Source: Pseudomonas entomophila
GTDB taxonomy: Bacteria > Pseudomonadota > Gammaproteobacteria > Pseudomonadales > Pseudomonadaceae
Length of the DNA stretch: 64,000 nt
Direction of reading: 5' to 3'
NCBI RefSeq assembly: GCF_029478665.1
Contig: NZ_JARPQB010000024.1
Span: forward strand, 1 to 64,000
This document shows, in pieces, positions 41,893 through 50,550 of this stretch (positions within the stretch are counted from its first letter, which is position 1; every line of letters starts with the position of its first letter). Below the pieces are notes generated by a model. The model saw nothing but the letters and a program-made list of their open reading frames with translations, was not told the origin of the DNA and made no database searches. The translations under genes and the position numbers were made by a program.

Positions 41893-42522
41893 TTATTTCC
41901 GAGACAGGACACTAGTGCTACACACCTCTTTCGTGAGCGCGGCTTGCAACGCCTTTAGCTGTGTTTCGATGCTGACATCGACGCTACCGATTTCGCTTTC
42001 AAGCACACAGTCACCAAGCTGGGCCAGTGGGTTGGCCACCACATCGATGTGGCCCGTGCCGCCCTCCAGCCGCTCCAGGCCATCACGCACGGCGGCCACC
42101 TCTTGAGGATGGACATGCAAGGCCACCCTGGCGCCTTCCCCCAGCAAGGCAAGGCCATCCTGTGTCGCCTTGGCGATTCTTTCGCCCATCGGGTAGTCGG
42201 CGATCAGCTTGCGCACAGACTGCAACACCACCTGCGCCACGCGCTCTTCGAACTGCCGGCAGAACGATTGGCATTGCAACAAGGTCTGGTGAATCAGTTC
42301 GGCCCGCTCCGCGCTGGCCTCTTCCATACCGACCTGCCATCCCAGCCGCGATTGTTGCTCGTAAGCCTCGCGTGCCTCGATAGCGAGTGCTTGCGTTTGC
42401 TCTTGAGCCTGCACCAGCAGCTCGTCGACAGCAATTCGCTGCTGGTAGTCCTGGCTGCGCAGCAGCACCTGGCCGGGCTGGAGGTTGATCTGCCCAGGAA
42501 TCAATCGAGTAAATGCAAACAT
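41893..42522 (-). CDS. pscL: PscL, type III stator protein (SctL)
   Basis: This is a 209-residue cytoplasmic protein of the YscL/HrpE/FliH family. The N-terminus FAFTRLIPGQINLQPGQVLLRSQDYQ is close to YscL/PscL, followed by a coiled coil (AQEQTQALAIEAREAYEQQSRLGWQ) and a C-terminal globular domain. It regulates the SctN ATPase and links it to SctQ in the sorting platform. It is the last gene of the block. ATG 42522 lies within the end of pscK. Confidence 0.9.
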   Translation of the reverse strand: MFAFTRLIPGQINLQPGQVLLRSQDYQQRIAVDELLVQAQEQTQALAIEAREAYEQQSRLGWQVGMEEASAERAELIHQTLLQCQSFCRQFEERVAQVVLQSVRKLIADYPMGERIAKATQDGLALLGEGARVALHVHPQEVAAVRDGLERLEGGTGHIDVVANPLAQLGDCVLESEIGSVDVSIETQLKALQAALTKEVCSTSVLSRK

Positions 42523-43127
42523 GTCGGACTCGTGTGTCTGGCGATCTTGAGGCACAGGATCTGTGCCAGTGGACGTTGCTCGGCAGCCACCTCGAAGGGG
42601 GCCGCCACAGGCACTTGCGCGTGGCGTAACTGCAAACGCCTGGCAAAGCCCTGGTCTACTTCGCCAATCGCCTGCAACCAGAAGTCCAGGCCACAGGCAG
42701 GCAAATACTCATCAAGGTCGCCGGCAGGCAGCGCGCACTGCCAATCTTCCGGCCAGGTTCCGATGAGCAACGCGTGATGCTCCAGGCAATAGCGGTGCCC
42801 CTGCGCACCGATGGCTGCATGCACGCGCCGTAACGAACCTACGTCGACCAATTGACGAATGGCCCGGGCATGCAACATGGCGCCTAGCATGCCGAGTGTG
42901 CTCCGCAGTTGCTGCGCCGGAAACAAGGCCACCCCCCCTAGCCTTTGCGGCATTGTGTAGTCCAAGGGCAGTCCCATTTCACTCAGCAACCAGGCATTGA
43001 CCCTGCCTTCGCACCGCCAGTCCGGCAATGCATGCGCCAAGACCTGCAAAGGGCTCGGCATCCACCCCGGATAAATGTAACGGGCCGGGCAGTAACGTAG
43101 CTGGTAGGCGGTCAATGGCTCCTCCAT
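42501..43127 (-). CDS. pscK: PscK, sorting-platform adaptor (SctK)
   Basis: This 208-residue YscK-family protein has conserved YCPARYIYPGWMP near the N-terminus and WLLSEMGLPLDY. SctK connects the SctQ pods to the inner-membrane ring protein SctD. The start overlaps the pscJ stop (ATGA) and the end overlaps pscL, consistent with one polycistron. Confidence 0.9.
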   Translation of the reverse strand: MEEPLTAYQLRYCPARYIYPGWMPSPLQVLAHALPDWRCEGRVNAWLLSEMGLPLDYTMPQRLGGVALFPAQQLRSTLGMLGAMLHARAIRQLVDVGSLRRVHAAIGAQGHRYCLEHHALLIGTWPEDWQCALPAGDLDEYLPACGLDFWLQAIGEVDQGFARRLQLRHAQVPVAAPFEVAAEQRPLAQILCLKIARHTSPTCLHLLD

Positions 43128-43873
43128 CAGCGCCCCCGTCGGTGGTACCAGAACTGTCCGAGATTGCTCGCCGCCAACAGCACCAGCAACGCGCCGAACA
43201 TGGCCAGCAGCCGCAGGTACGAATCAGGCGCGACCTTGATGGACAGCAGCGATTCATAACGGGTTGGCGTCCCTGCTTGCCGCAGCTCCGCGGCAGGCAC
43301 CAACGCCACACTGATGCGGTCGTAGTCCAAGCCTTCGATGCCATTGCTCACCAATTGCTTCATCTGCGGCACATAACGCTCCAGGTGCGCGTCCGCCGCG
43401 TGTTTGATGAACACCGCCGCCGAGGCTGGCGTGACCTTGCCGTTTAAGTTGTCGCGCTCCTGCGGCAGCACCACATGGACGCGCGCGACCAGCACCCCGT
43501 CAATTTTCGACAAAGTCTGCGACAGTTCCTGCGCCTTGGCGTAAGTCAAGCGCGCCCGCTCCTCCAGTGGCGAGGAGATCAGACTGTCCTTGGGGAAGAT
43601 GTCCTGTAACGTCGAGAACCGCTCGCGCGGATAACCCTTGCGCTTCAGGGCATCGATCGCCTGGCCGATGGCCTGCTCTTCCACCAGGATCTTGACCTTG
43701 CCATCCTTGTCGGCGGCCTTGGCCGTCGAAATGCCTTCCGCGCTCAGCAACGCCAGCATCTCGTTGGCCTCCTGCTCGCTGAGCCCCTGGTACAACTCCA
43801 CCTTGCAACCGCACAGCACTGCCGTGAGCAGCAACAGTGCACACCAACGCGTTTTTCTCACGGTCGACCTCAC
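43127..43873 (-). CDS. pscJ: PscJ, inner-membrane ring lipoprotein (SctJ)
   Basis: This 248-residue protein has a lipoprotein signal ([11 protein letters not shown]), ring-building motifs ([45 protein letters not shown]), HVVLPQERD, and a C-terminal membrane helix ([20 protein letters not shown]). It forms the inner ring of the MS-like base. GTG 43873 overlaps the pscI stop. Confidence 0.94.
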   Translation of the reverse strand: MRSTVRKTRWCALLLLTAVLCGCKVELYQGLSEQEANEMLALLSAEGISTAKAADKDGKVKILVEEQAIGQAIDALKRKGYPRERFSTLQDIFPKDSLISSPLEERARLTYAKAQELSQTLSKIDGVLVARVHVVLPQERDNLNGKVTPASAAVFIKHAADAHLERYVPQMKQLVSNGIEGLDYDRISVALVPAAELRQAGTPTRYESLLSIKVAPDSYLRLLAMFGALLVLLAASNLGQFWYHRRGR

Positions 43874-44217
43874 TGGGTTTTCATCAGTGTTTCGACGTTC
43901 TGGGTCAAACGCCCAACCGTCTTGGCAATCAGCTCCTGCTGCAAGTTAATCTGCGTCAGCGAGTACTGCAGTTGCATCAGTTCGGCGGGGCTGGCCTCGT
44001 CCGGCCCCGACAGCTTCGCCAGCAGTTGCTGCTTGGACTCGGAAATCCGCGAAGCCACCGCGCTGACCGAATGCAGCACGTCCACGGGTCCGCCCGCGCC
44101 GTTGCCGGCCAGGGCCTGCTCGAACTGACCAACCAATTGCTGGTCCGGCGCCTTGGGCTCGGCAGCGTCGAGCGTCTTGCTGGCGGCTTTCTCAATCGCG
44201 TCGATGTTCATGGTCAT
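43870..44217 (-). CDS. pscI: PscI, inner rod protein (SctI)
   Basis: This is a 115-residue protein with a C-terminal helical hairpin ([36 protein letters not shown]) typical of YscI/PscI rod proteins, with a disordered N-terminal half. The start overlaps the pscH stop. A second ATG lies two codons in. Confidence 0.9.
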   Translation of the reverse strand: MTMNIDAIEKAASKTLDAAEPKAPDQQLVGQFEQALAGNGAGGPVDVLHSVSAVASRISESKQQLLAKLSGPDEASPAELMQLQYSLTQINLQQELIAKTVGRLTQNVETLMKTQ

Positions 44218-44630
44218 TGCTCCAAATCCAGAGTGGGGGAACTCGTTTTGATGTCGATCATTAGCGCGTTGCGAGGAACCAGATGCTTCAGTTCGGCACC
44301 GATCAGGTCGTTCAGGTAACCCCTGCTCCCTGTTTTGCCGAGCGCGCCCAGCACGTCGTACAACACAGCTTCCCGACGCTTGCTCAACGGGATGAGTTGC
44401 CGTAGGTAGTCCTGCATGGACTGGCGATCCTGCTCCAGTCCGTTGCGCGGCGTACCGAAGCGCTCCAGCAGCAAGTGCGCAACGCTTGCGGCCGAGTCGT
44501 CGCCGCCCGACTTTGCCGGCTCGATACGCAAGGCCTGCTCGAAGCGTTGTCGATCGGCGTTATCCACACCTGCCACATGGCTCAAACCCGGGGATGACGA
44601 CAGCCCCGACACGGCCCCCACGCGGCTCAC
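44214..44630 (-). CDS. pscH: PscH-like (YscH/YopR) secreted protein
   Basis: This 138-residue protein sits at the pscH position. GTG 44630 forms a GTGA overlap with the pscG stop. Segments FGTPRNGLEQDRQSMQDYLRQ and KRREAVLYDVLGALGKTG resemble the YopR core helices. The family is secreted early and affects needle polymerisation. The assignment rests partly on gene order. Confidence 0.78.
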   Translation of the reverse strand: MSRVGAVSGLSSSPGLSHVAGVDNADRQRFEQALRIEPAKSGGDDSAASVAHLLLERFGTPRNGLEQDRQSMQDYLRQLIPLSKRREAVLYDVLGALGKTGSRGYLNDLIGAELKHLVPRNALMIDIKTSSPTLDLEQ

Positions 44631-44974
44631 GCGTACACCGCCTGCCGAATACCTTCGGCGAAACGTTGCATGGCCGGATCGGTGCCGCGCGACATTGCCA
44701 GCAAGCGCCTCTCCAAGGCCGCGCCCAGCCCCAGGCGCAGCTCGCACAACGCCAGCCAGGGTGAAAGCGACGGCCAGCCGGCCGCGCTTCCCAATGCCAA
44801 GGCCTCGTCGCACTTGCCGCTGCCCATGAGGCTGCACAGGTGAATCAGGCTGGCCGCTTCGCCCTGCCCCTCGCAGTCGAGCCAGTCGGCGATCGCTCGT
44901 GCCTCGGCATGGTGATGGTGCTCGATGCCGATCAGGGCCAGTTGCGCCAGTTGATTGTTCAGCGAAATGTCCAT
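44627..44974 (-). CDS. pscG: PscG, needle-subunit chaperone
   Basis: This is a 115-residue helical TPR-like protein (LNNQLAQLALIGIEHHHHAEARAIADWL; WLALCELRLGLGAALERRL). PscG with PscE keeps the needle subunit PscF monomeric in the cytoplasm. It ends in an overlap with pscH and starts 1 bp after pscF ends. Confidence 0.9.
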   Translation of the reverse strand: MDISLNNQLAQLALIGIEHHHHAEARAIADWLDCEGQGEAASLIHLCSLMGSGKCDEALALGSAAGWPSLSPWLALCELRLGLGAALERRLLAMSRGTDPAMQRFAEGIRQAVYA

Positions 44975-44975
44975 G

Positions 44976-45233
44976 TCAGATCTTCTGCAGAATGCTTTGC
45001 ATGATGTCTTTCATCGAACGGGTGACCGTCGAGTTGATGCTGTAGATCACCGACCATTTGTTGATCTTGTGCTGCATGTCGGCCAGCAACGCAGGGTCGT
45101 CGGCGCCCCCCTTGAGGTTCTCGATGGCCTTCTGCACGTCGTCGTTAGCTTTTTTCGCCTGGTCGACCAGCTGTTTGGCTACGTCGTCCAGCGTCTTGGC
45201 GTTGCCGTCGAAGAAGTTGATATCGCCTGCCAT
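44976..45233 (-). CDS. pscF: PscF, type III needle subunit (SctF)
   Basis: This 85-residue protein has the same length as P. aeruginosa PscF. The conserved C-terminal helix LLADMQHKINKWSVIYSIN, then STVTRSMKDIMQSILQKI, is nearly identical to PscF as I remember it. The N-terminal helix is more divergent. It polymerises into the extracellular needle. Confidence 0.96.
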   Translation of the reverse strand: MAGDINFFDGNAKTLDDVAKQLVDQAKKANDDVQKAIENLKGGADDPALLADMQHKINKWSVIYSINSTVTRSMKDIMQSILQKI

Positions 45234-45234
45234 G

Positions 45235-45444
45235 TCATTTCACCTTAATCGTTTCAAGAATCGTGATGGCCGCATTCAGGGCCTGTGCGCGCAACGTCAG
45301 GTTGCGGTACTGCAGCGGCGTTGCCTGCCGGCGCAGGCGCAACTGACACTCGCGCTCGAGTTGCTCCACCTGTTTGGCCAAGGCCTGCTGGTCGCAGCCA
45401 TTGGCCCATTGCTCCTGGAGTTCATTGATCACTGCCTGCGTCAC
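45235..45444 (-). CDS. pscE: PscE, needle co-chaperone
   Basis: This 69-residue all-helical protein (VINELQEQWANGCDQQALAKQVEQLERE) is of PscE size (67). It works with PscG on PscF. It lies between pscD and pscF, overlapping the end of pscD by 23 bp. Confidence 0.88.
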   Translation of the reverse strand: MTQAVINELQEQWANGCDQQALAKQVEQLERECQLRLRRQATPLQYRNLTLRAQALNAAITILETIKVK

Positions 45445-46690
45445 CTTTGAGGTTGATAATGAATTGCTGCCCTTGCTTGCTCACCACGACCCGGTCGTTC
45501 TGGATATCGACTACCCGCACGCCCGTCGGGGTAACGCCTTCGATGGGGTAGCGCCGGTTGTCGGTGAGGATCACGTACGGCACCCGACCAATCGAGACCG
45601 CCCTGATGGGAAATTGCACGGTCGGTTTTTTCCTGGCCGCCGACGTGCTCTTCAACTGCAGGGCGGGCAGCGCGGGAAACTCCGCCGCGAATTGCACGGC
45701 AACCTGCTTGAACACATCCTGCTCACGCTCACCCAAGGCCCCGTCGAGCTCGAACCGATCGCCCTTGCGTACAGCGTTCAGCTGGTCGGCCAGGCCGGCG
45801 TCACCCAGCAACTGTTGCAGTCGCCTCAAAGGATCAGCCTCCGGCGTGGGCGGGTCTTCGACCCCCTGCAACCCCTGCACATCGCTCTTAAGCGTCTGCA
45901 CGATCTGTTGCCAGCGGGCAGGGTCAGCGATGTCGGCACCCGACAGCCGCACCCACCCCACCCGGTCGGTGTCGACACTCACGCCTTTGTAGCCGAGCCT
46001 TGGCAGAATCGAGTCGACGTCCCGGCGAATATCCTCCTGAGCACGCACGTCCAGGCGAAACGGCACACCGCCGCCCTCCAGAAACTGTTGCAACTCGGAA
46101 AGCTGGCGGGTCGTCGGCAGGTAGCCGGTCAGCACCACCTCCCCCCCGGGCTGGGACTTGGCCAGCGCCACATTCACCAGACCTTGCTGCTGCAGATAGT
46201 CGCGTATGCCTTGGACAGGCTCGGGTAGCTGCACCGCCGGCGACACGTTGAGCCACGGCGCCAGCAGCATCGCTAGCGTAAACAGGCCGACACAACCGAG
46301 CCCCACAGCCCACCGCACCCAACCAGGCCGGTCTGTCTTGGCCGCCAGCGAGACCACGGCGACCTGGGTCTGCAAGCCTGGATCGAACTGCTCGGATTGC
46401 GCACAGAACATCCAGCGCAAGGCGCCACAGGCCTGCTGCGCAAACGCACGCAAGGGTTCCCCTGCCGCCACGGCTTCGCCGTCCTGGGTGGGCGGTTGGT
46501 CCTGCGCCCACTCCAGCAACCGGACTTGCTCCTCGCTGACCTCCAGCACCACGTGTTCGCCGACGATTCCGAGGTCCACCAGCACCAGATCGGCCACGGC
46601 CGGATCGCAACCGATCACCAGCCGCCCTGGTGCCAGGGTCACCTCCACGCCTTGGTTCAAACCATTGCAAAAGCGAATTTTCCAGGCCAT
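45422..46690 (-). CDS. pscD: PscD, inner-membrane ring protein (SctD)
   Basis: This is a 422-residue bitopic protein. Its N-terminal FHA-like cytoplasmic domain (MAWKIRFCNGLNQGVEVTLAPGRLVIGCDP) is close to PscD. A membrane helix lies near residues 121-143 (WAVGLGCVGLFTLAMLLAPWL), followed by periplasmic BON/ring domains. ATG 46690 is preferred over the upstream in-frame start because it matches the PscD N-terminus and lies 1 bp from pscC. Confidence 0.94.
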   Translation of the reverse strand: MAWKIRFCNGLNQGVEVTLAPGRLVIGCDPAVADLVLVDLGIVGEHVVLEVSEEQVRLLEWAQDQPPTQDGEAVAAGEPLRAFAQQACGALRWMFCAQSEQFDPGLQTQVAVVSLAAKTDRPGWVRWAVGLGCVGLFTLAMLLAPWLNVSPAVQLPEPVQGIRDYLQQQGLVNVALAKSQPGGEVVLTGYLPTTRQLSELQQFLEGGGVPFRLDVRAQEDIRRDVDSILPRLGYKGVSVDTDRVGWVRLSGADIADPARWQQIVQTLKSDVQGLQGVEDPPTPEADPLRRLQQLLGDAGLADQLNAVRKGDRFELDGALGEREQDVFKQVAVQFAAEFPALPALQLKSTSAARKKPTVQFPIRAVSIGRVPYVILTDNRRYPIEGVTPTGVRVVDIQNDRVVVSKQGQQFIINLKGDAGSDQ

Positions 46691-46691
46691 G

Positions 46692-48479
46692 TCAGTGCTT
46701 CTTCGCCGCACGTACACATTGCGCCTTGCCTTCCACGCAAGGCCCCTCCGTCACCCGCCAGCCACTGCCGCCGCTGCTGGTGCCACAGGCACTCAGGGTG
46801 GAGTCCTTGCCTGCCAGGCCGAGCATCCGCTGCGCCTCACGGGCGGGGGCCAAAGCCTGGCATTGAGCGCTGTTGAGCAGTTTCTGCAGCGACAGGCTCT
46901 TGTTCGATAGTTCATCCACGGCAAGCAGCCCCTGCAGATTGCCTTGCGCACCCAACGCGACATCCTGTGGCAGGTTGTTGTCGATCAACCGCGGCTCGAT
47001 CAGGAACAACCGCACCGCGCGCCGCGAAGAGTTGAACTTGAAACGGAACAATGCCCCCAGGTAAGGGATGTCGCCCAGCAACGGCACCTTGCGCACGCTC
47101 TCGTTCATTTCGTCACGATGGATGCCACCGATCAGCAGACTCTGCCCCAGGCCGACCCGAGCCACGGTGTCGATCACTGTGCGGCTGATCGTCGGAATAC
47201 CGTCCGGCCCGCTGCTGTTGGGCTTCTGGTTGCCGTCCTCGATGTGCAGGCTGAGGCTGATCTCAGGTCGATCGCCCACTTTGATCACCCGTGGCGTCAT
47301 TTTCAGCATCGTGCCGTAGGCGATCTTCTTCAGGTCGGCCACACGCTCACCGGACACCTTCACGTAGTATTCTTCGCTGTGATCGATGACTGCCGCGGTG
47401 TTCTCCTGCGTCAGCAGCGTCGGGCGCGAGCCAATCTGCGCCAGGCCCTGGCTCTGCAACAAGGTGATCTTGGCCATCAGGAAATTGAGCCCGCGACCAT
47501 CGACCAGGCTACCGACGGCGCTGCCCTTGTCCGGCGTACCGCCGGTGGTGGTGATCTGCATCAGGCGGTTCTTGCCAAGCCCGATGCCCACCTGCCAGTC
47601 CACTCCCAGTTCGGAGAGGTTCTCCGCATTGATGTCGACAATCGACAGGCCCACCTCGATACGCGCGGATGGCCGGTCGAGCGCGGCGATCAGCCGGCGA
47701 TACATCGGCATGCGCCCGGGGCTGTCACGCACGATGATCGCGTTCATCGACGGGTCGGCCTGGACCACGGCAGAGCGGGGCGCGGCCACGCCGCTGGCTG
47801 CCGCCTGCTGCCCGTTCACCGCGACCACATTGGCGTCGCTCAACACCCGGGACAGGATGGTCGCCACCCCCGGCGCCTGGATCGTGTCGTCGCGGTAGCG
47901 GATCTGCCGGTCCTCGGCGACGGCGTACTTGAGCGGGAAGATCTCGACATTCAGGTCCGTCGCCCCCTCGACCTGCAAGGTGTTCTGCTGCTGCAACGCC
48001 TGCAGGGTCTGGCTGACCATGTCCAGGTAACGTGGCGGCGCCGAAACGTACACCAACTGGCCGCCTGGGCCTGGGCGCCAGGGGAAACTCGGCTCCCAGT
48101 TGTCGCCGGCTTGCAGGGCCTGGCGCAACTGTGCCTCCTTGACCTGGCCCAACTGCACGAGGCGCGTCTGCATCTCGGTGGATTTGAACACGTACAGCAC
48201 AGCGCCGTCGTAGTACCAGACCAGGTTGTACAGCGCGCCGACCAGTTTCAGGAACGCTTGTGGGTCTTGCAGGTCGAACGACGAATTGACCTGGTCGTCG
48301 ACCTTGTCGCTGACCACCACCGAGCTGTGGTAGTTGGCCGCGAAATTGATCAGCACATCGCGCAGGCTTTCGCCATGGGCCACATAGCTATAGGGCTCCT
48401 CGGGCCAATCCAGTGGACGCGCCTGCACCGCGCCACACCCCATCCACCACGCGGCCAGCGCCACGCTGGCGAACTTCAT
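46692..48479 (-). CDS. pscC: PscC, type III secretin (SctC)
   Basis: This 595-residue outer-membrane secretin has a signal peptide (residues 1-21, ending AVQA), N0/N1 domains ([29 protein letters not shown]) and the secretin core ([43 protein letters not shown]). ATG 48479 overlaps the pscB stop; the ATG three codons earlier is less likely. P. aeruginosa PscC is about 600 residues. The channel is presumably piloted by the ExsB homologue encoded at 59.9 kb. Confidence 0.95.
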   Translation of the reverse strand: MKFASVALAAWWMGCGAVQARPLDWPEEPYSYVAHGESLRDVLINFAANYHSSVVVSDKVDDQVNSSFDLQDPQAFLKLVGALYNLVWYYDGAVLYVFKSTEMQTRLVQLGQVKEAQLRQALQAGDNWEPSFPWRPGPGGQLVYVSAPPRYLDMVSQTLQALQQQNTLQVEGATDLNVEIFPLKYAVAEDRQIRYRDDTIQAPGVATILSRVLSDANVVAVNGQQAAASGVAAPRSAVVQADPSMNAIIVRDSPGRMPMYRRLIAALDRPSARIEVGLSIVDINAENLSELGVDWQVGIGLGKNRLMQITTTGGTPDKGSAVGSLVDGRGLNFLMAKITLLQSQGLAQIGSRPTLLTQENTAAVIDHSEEYYVKVSGERVADLKKIAYGTMLKMTPRVIKVGDRPEISLSLHIEDGNQKPNSSGPDGIPTISRTVIDTVARVGLGQSLLIGGIHRDEMNESVRKVPLLGDIPYLGALFRFKFNSSRRAVRLFLIEPRLIDNNLPQDVALGAQGNLQGLLAVDELSNKSLSLQKLLNSAQCQALAPAREAQRMLGLAGKDSTLSACGTSSGGSGWRVTEGPCVEGKAQCVRAAKKH

Positions 48480-48898
48480 GGCCGACATACCATTGCCCCC
48501 CCATGACGTCTGCGCGGGCTCATATCGAACAACGGCCGCAACGCCTCGAGAGCCTCTACCTGCGCATATAGCAGCCGCTCGAACCGTGGGTATTGCAGCC
48601 CCGCCAGCTCGACCCGCGCCTCGACGACCCACTGCCCTTGCGGGTCGACCACCACCGCCTGGGGCACACGACGCGCCCAGCCGGTCACCATTTCCAGCGC
48701 GCGTTGTGCGGCTGCCAGGCCCTCCTGCCCCTGAAGGTCGAGAGCACAAGGCAGGACGCTGCGCACGGTAAACTGCGTGCCTGTCGGCTCGAGGACCAGG
48801 TCATGGCCCTCGAGGAAGATGTGATAACAACCATGACTGTCGGCAGACGGTGGCTCGATCGCCAGACGCTGAGCCAGGCGGAGAAGTAACTGCTTCAT
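48476..48898 (-). CDS. pscB: PscB, YscB-like type III chaperone
   Basis: This 140-residue CesT-fold protein is the first gene of the pscB-L operon. In Yersinia, YscB with SycN chaperones the gatekeeper YopN. The fold is seen in [35 protein letters not shown] and the dimer helix [17 protein letters not shown]. In P. aeruginosa exsD precedes this gene; here only 75 bp separate it from exsA. Confidence 0.85.
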   Translation of the reverse strand: MKQLLLRLAQRLAIEPPSADSHGCYHIFLEGHDLVLEPTGTQFTVRSVLPCALDLQGQEGLAAAQRALEMVTGWARRVPQAVVVDPQGQWVVEARVELAGLQYPRFERLLYAQVEALEALRPLFDMSPRRRHGGAMVCRP

Positions 48899-48973
48899 AT
48901 GTTTTTAACACCTATGTTCTGGCCGGCCGATTGCACGGCGCTAAAGGACCGTTTTGCGATCAGCGTTGCGTGG

Positions 48974-49795
48974 TCAGCCTTCGATGGCCGACCTGGCATG
49001 ACTGGGGGTGCAGCCAAAATGACGTCGATAGGACTGGCTGAAATAGGATTGGCTGGAGAACCCGCTGTCGATGGCGATATCGACGATGCTGCGCTCACTG
49101 TTGAGCAACAACTGATGGGCGTGCATGAGGCGCCGCTCGCTGATCCAGGCCCGTGGTGAAGCGCCATAGACGCTGTGGAACAGGTCCTTGAAGGCGGTCA
49201 GGCTCATGCCGAAAACCCGGACCAGCTCCTCCAGCCGCCACTCCTCGAGAAAGTGCGCCTCCATGAACGCCTGCAGCCGCAGCACTTGATCGTTGGCCTG
49301 CTGGCGCAGCATCGCCATCAACTGCGGCCCCTGCGCACTCGACAGCAGCACCATCACCAATTCCTCGACCCGCAACAGCGCCAGCGTGGGCGGATGCTCG
49401 AACTCCATCAGCCATTTCAGGCCACGCACGCAATCGGCAGTCAGGCTGTTGCCAGGAAAGACCATGACCTCCCCCGTGACACCGGTGAAGCGTTCGATTT
49501 CGCTGAGCAATGCCCCGTAGCGAAGGGTGAAGTGCTGGAGAAAACGCGGCGTCAATGGCACCCATAACAGGTTGGCGCCGGCACTGAGGCTATTGACATA
49601 CGTGCCACGACGAATGAACAGCAATTCACCGGGCTCGAGGCGCTGCTCGACGCCCGACTCGCGCACCAGCAAATCACCCTCCACCACGACATAGATGCGC
49701 TCTTCGCCACCAGTCATGAAGCCCGAGCCACGCACCATAATTTGATGCACCTCCAGGGATTCGTTCTCTCGCGTAGTAGCGTTCAACCACTTCAT
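48974..49795 (-). CDS. exsA: ExsA-like AraC-family activator of type III genes
   Basis: This 273-residue protein has a C-terminal helix-turn-helix pair nearly matching ExsA (GASPRAWISERRLMHAHQLL, then RSIVDIAIDSGFSSQSYFSQSYRRHFGCTPSHA) and a cupin-like N-terminal domain (VEGDLLVRESGVEQRLEPGELLFIRRGTYV). P. aeruginosa ExsA is 278 residues and activates all type III promoters. No exsD follows it. With exsD and exsC/exsE absent nearby, its control must differ from the P. aeruginosa partner-switch model. Confidence 0.93.
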   Translation of the reverse strand: MKWLNATTRENESLEVHQIMVRGSGFMTGGEERIYVVVEGDLLVRESGVEQRLEPGELLFIRRGTYVNSLSAGANLLWVPLTPRFLQHFTLRYGALLSEIERFTGVTGEVMVFPGNSLTADCVRGLKWLMEFEHPPTLALLRVEELVMVLLSSAQGPQLMAMLRQQANDQVLRLQAFMEAHFLEEWRLEELVRVFGMSLTAFKDLFHSVYGASPRAWISERRLMHAHQLLLNSERSIVDIAIDSGFSSQSYFSQSYRRHFGCTPSHARSAIEG

Positions 49796-50447
49796 GACTG
49801 GTCCTCAATGCTAAGCACTTCCATGCGCGCTCATCACATACGCTGCATGCGTCCATACCGTGATTTACGTGGGCTATATCGAGGGAAAACGACTGGCTCG
49901 CAACCCTCCTATGGCGAGCAGATTATTACGACCTATCGGAATCTAACGACCGAAAAATCCTTGTTTCGCGATGCATAAATCTCTAATTGGTGTAGGAAAA
50001 TACGACAAGAGACCAACCTAAACACAAGGTCATTCACAATCCGACAATGCCCAAGAAACACAGACGACTTCGCAAGACATAAAAAATCACGTCATCAATC
50101 AACAGCGCTCACTCGAGCAAACGCGAAGACTCCAGGCATTACCGATGCCGCTCAGAGCCATAGGGAGACGAGATGAAGGTAACAACCTCGGCTCGGAAGA
50201 CAGACTGCCCAACCCGAACGTCAGTCATTGCATTTTTCATCCGCGGCTCAGCAACTGCCGCGACGTTCCAGTCCTCTTACAGCACGAATCATATGACCCG
50301 CGTTTGTACTACGCCAATGAAGACCCCAGCCAAGGCAATATTTGATGAATGGGTACTCATTGCGAATACCCGAGAGCGGGTCGATGTAGCCCAGACGCTC
50401 ACGGGCCCTACCTACCATGTCTCCCAAATCCCTTGTGGGAGACGGCG
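49796..50447. other. 650-bp AT-rich intergenic region between exsA and the candidate effector
   Basis: The region separates divergent genes and should hold both promoters. TAAAAAATCACGTC at about 50088-50101 resembles the A-rich start of ExsA boxes, though the downstream TGnnA element is not clear. Overlapping short frames at 50145-50493 show no family features. A small stem (TCCCA..TGGGA) occurs near 50421-50439. Confidence 0.5.
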
Positions 50448-50546
50448 ATGGTTGATGTCCGGCAGCGTTTTCGCGATGCGATCGCAGCCTTAGAGAGGCT
50501 CAAGACCCACCAAACCACAACACAACTTAGCGACACAGGAATATAG
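50448..50546 (+). CDS. Possible 32-residue leader ORF before the candidate effector
   Basis: ATG 50448 has GGGAG 6 bases upstream, much better than the ribosome site of the next gene. The peptide is MVDVRQRFRDAIAALERLKT plus a polar tail, predicted helical. It ends 4 bp before the GTG of the 595-residue gene, so translational coupling is likely if it is real. A 65-codon extension is possible. Confidence 0.45.
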   Translation: MVDVRQRFRDAIAALERLKTHQTTTQLSDTGI

Positions 50547-50550
50547 CATC

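Noticed and set aside
48899..48973. An ExsA box before pscB
   Set aside because: CGCAAAACGGTC is present but the spacing to any TGnnA element is wrong. The operon may be read from exsA.
50173..50493. A 106-codon plus-strand frame upstream of the candidate effector
   Set aside because: Its composition is not protein-like, it overlaps other short frames and it has no ribosome site as good as the 50448 ORF.
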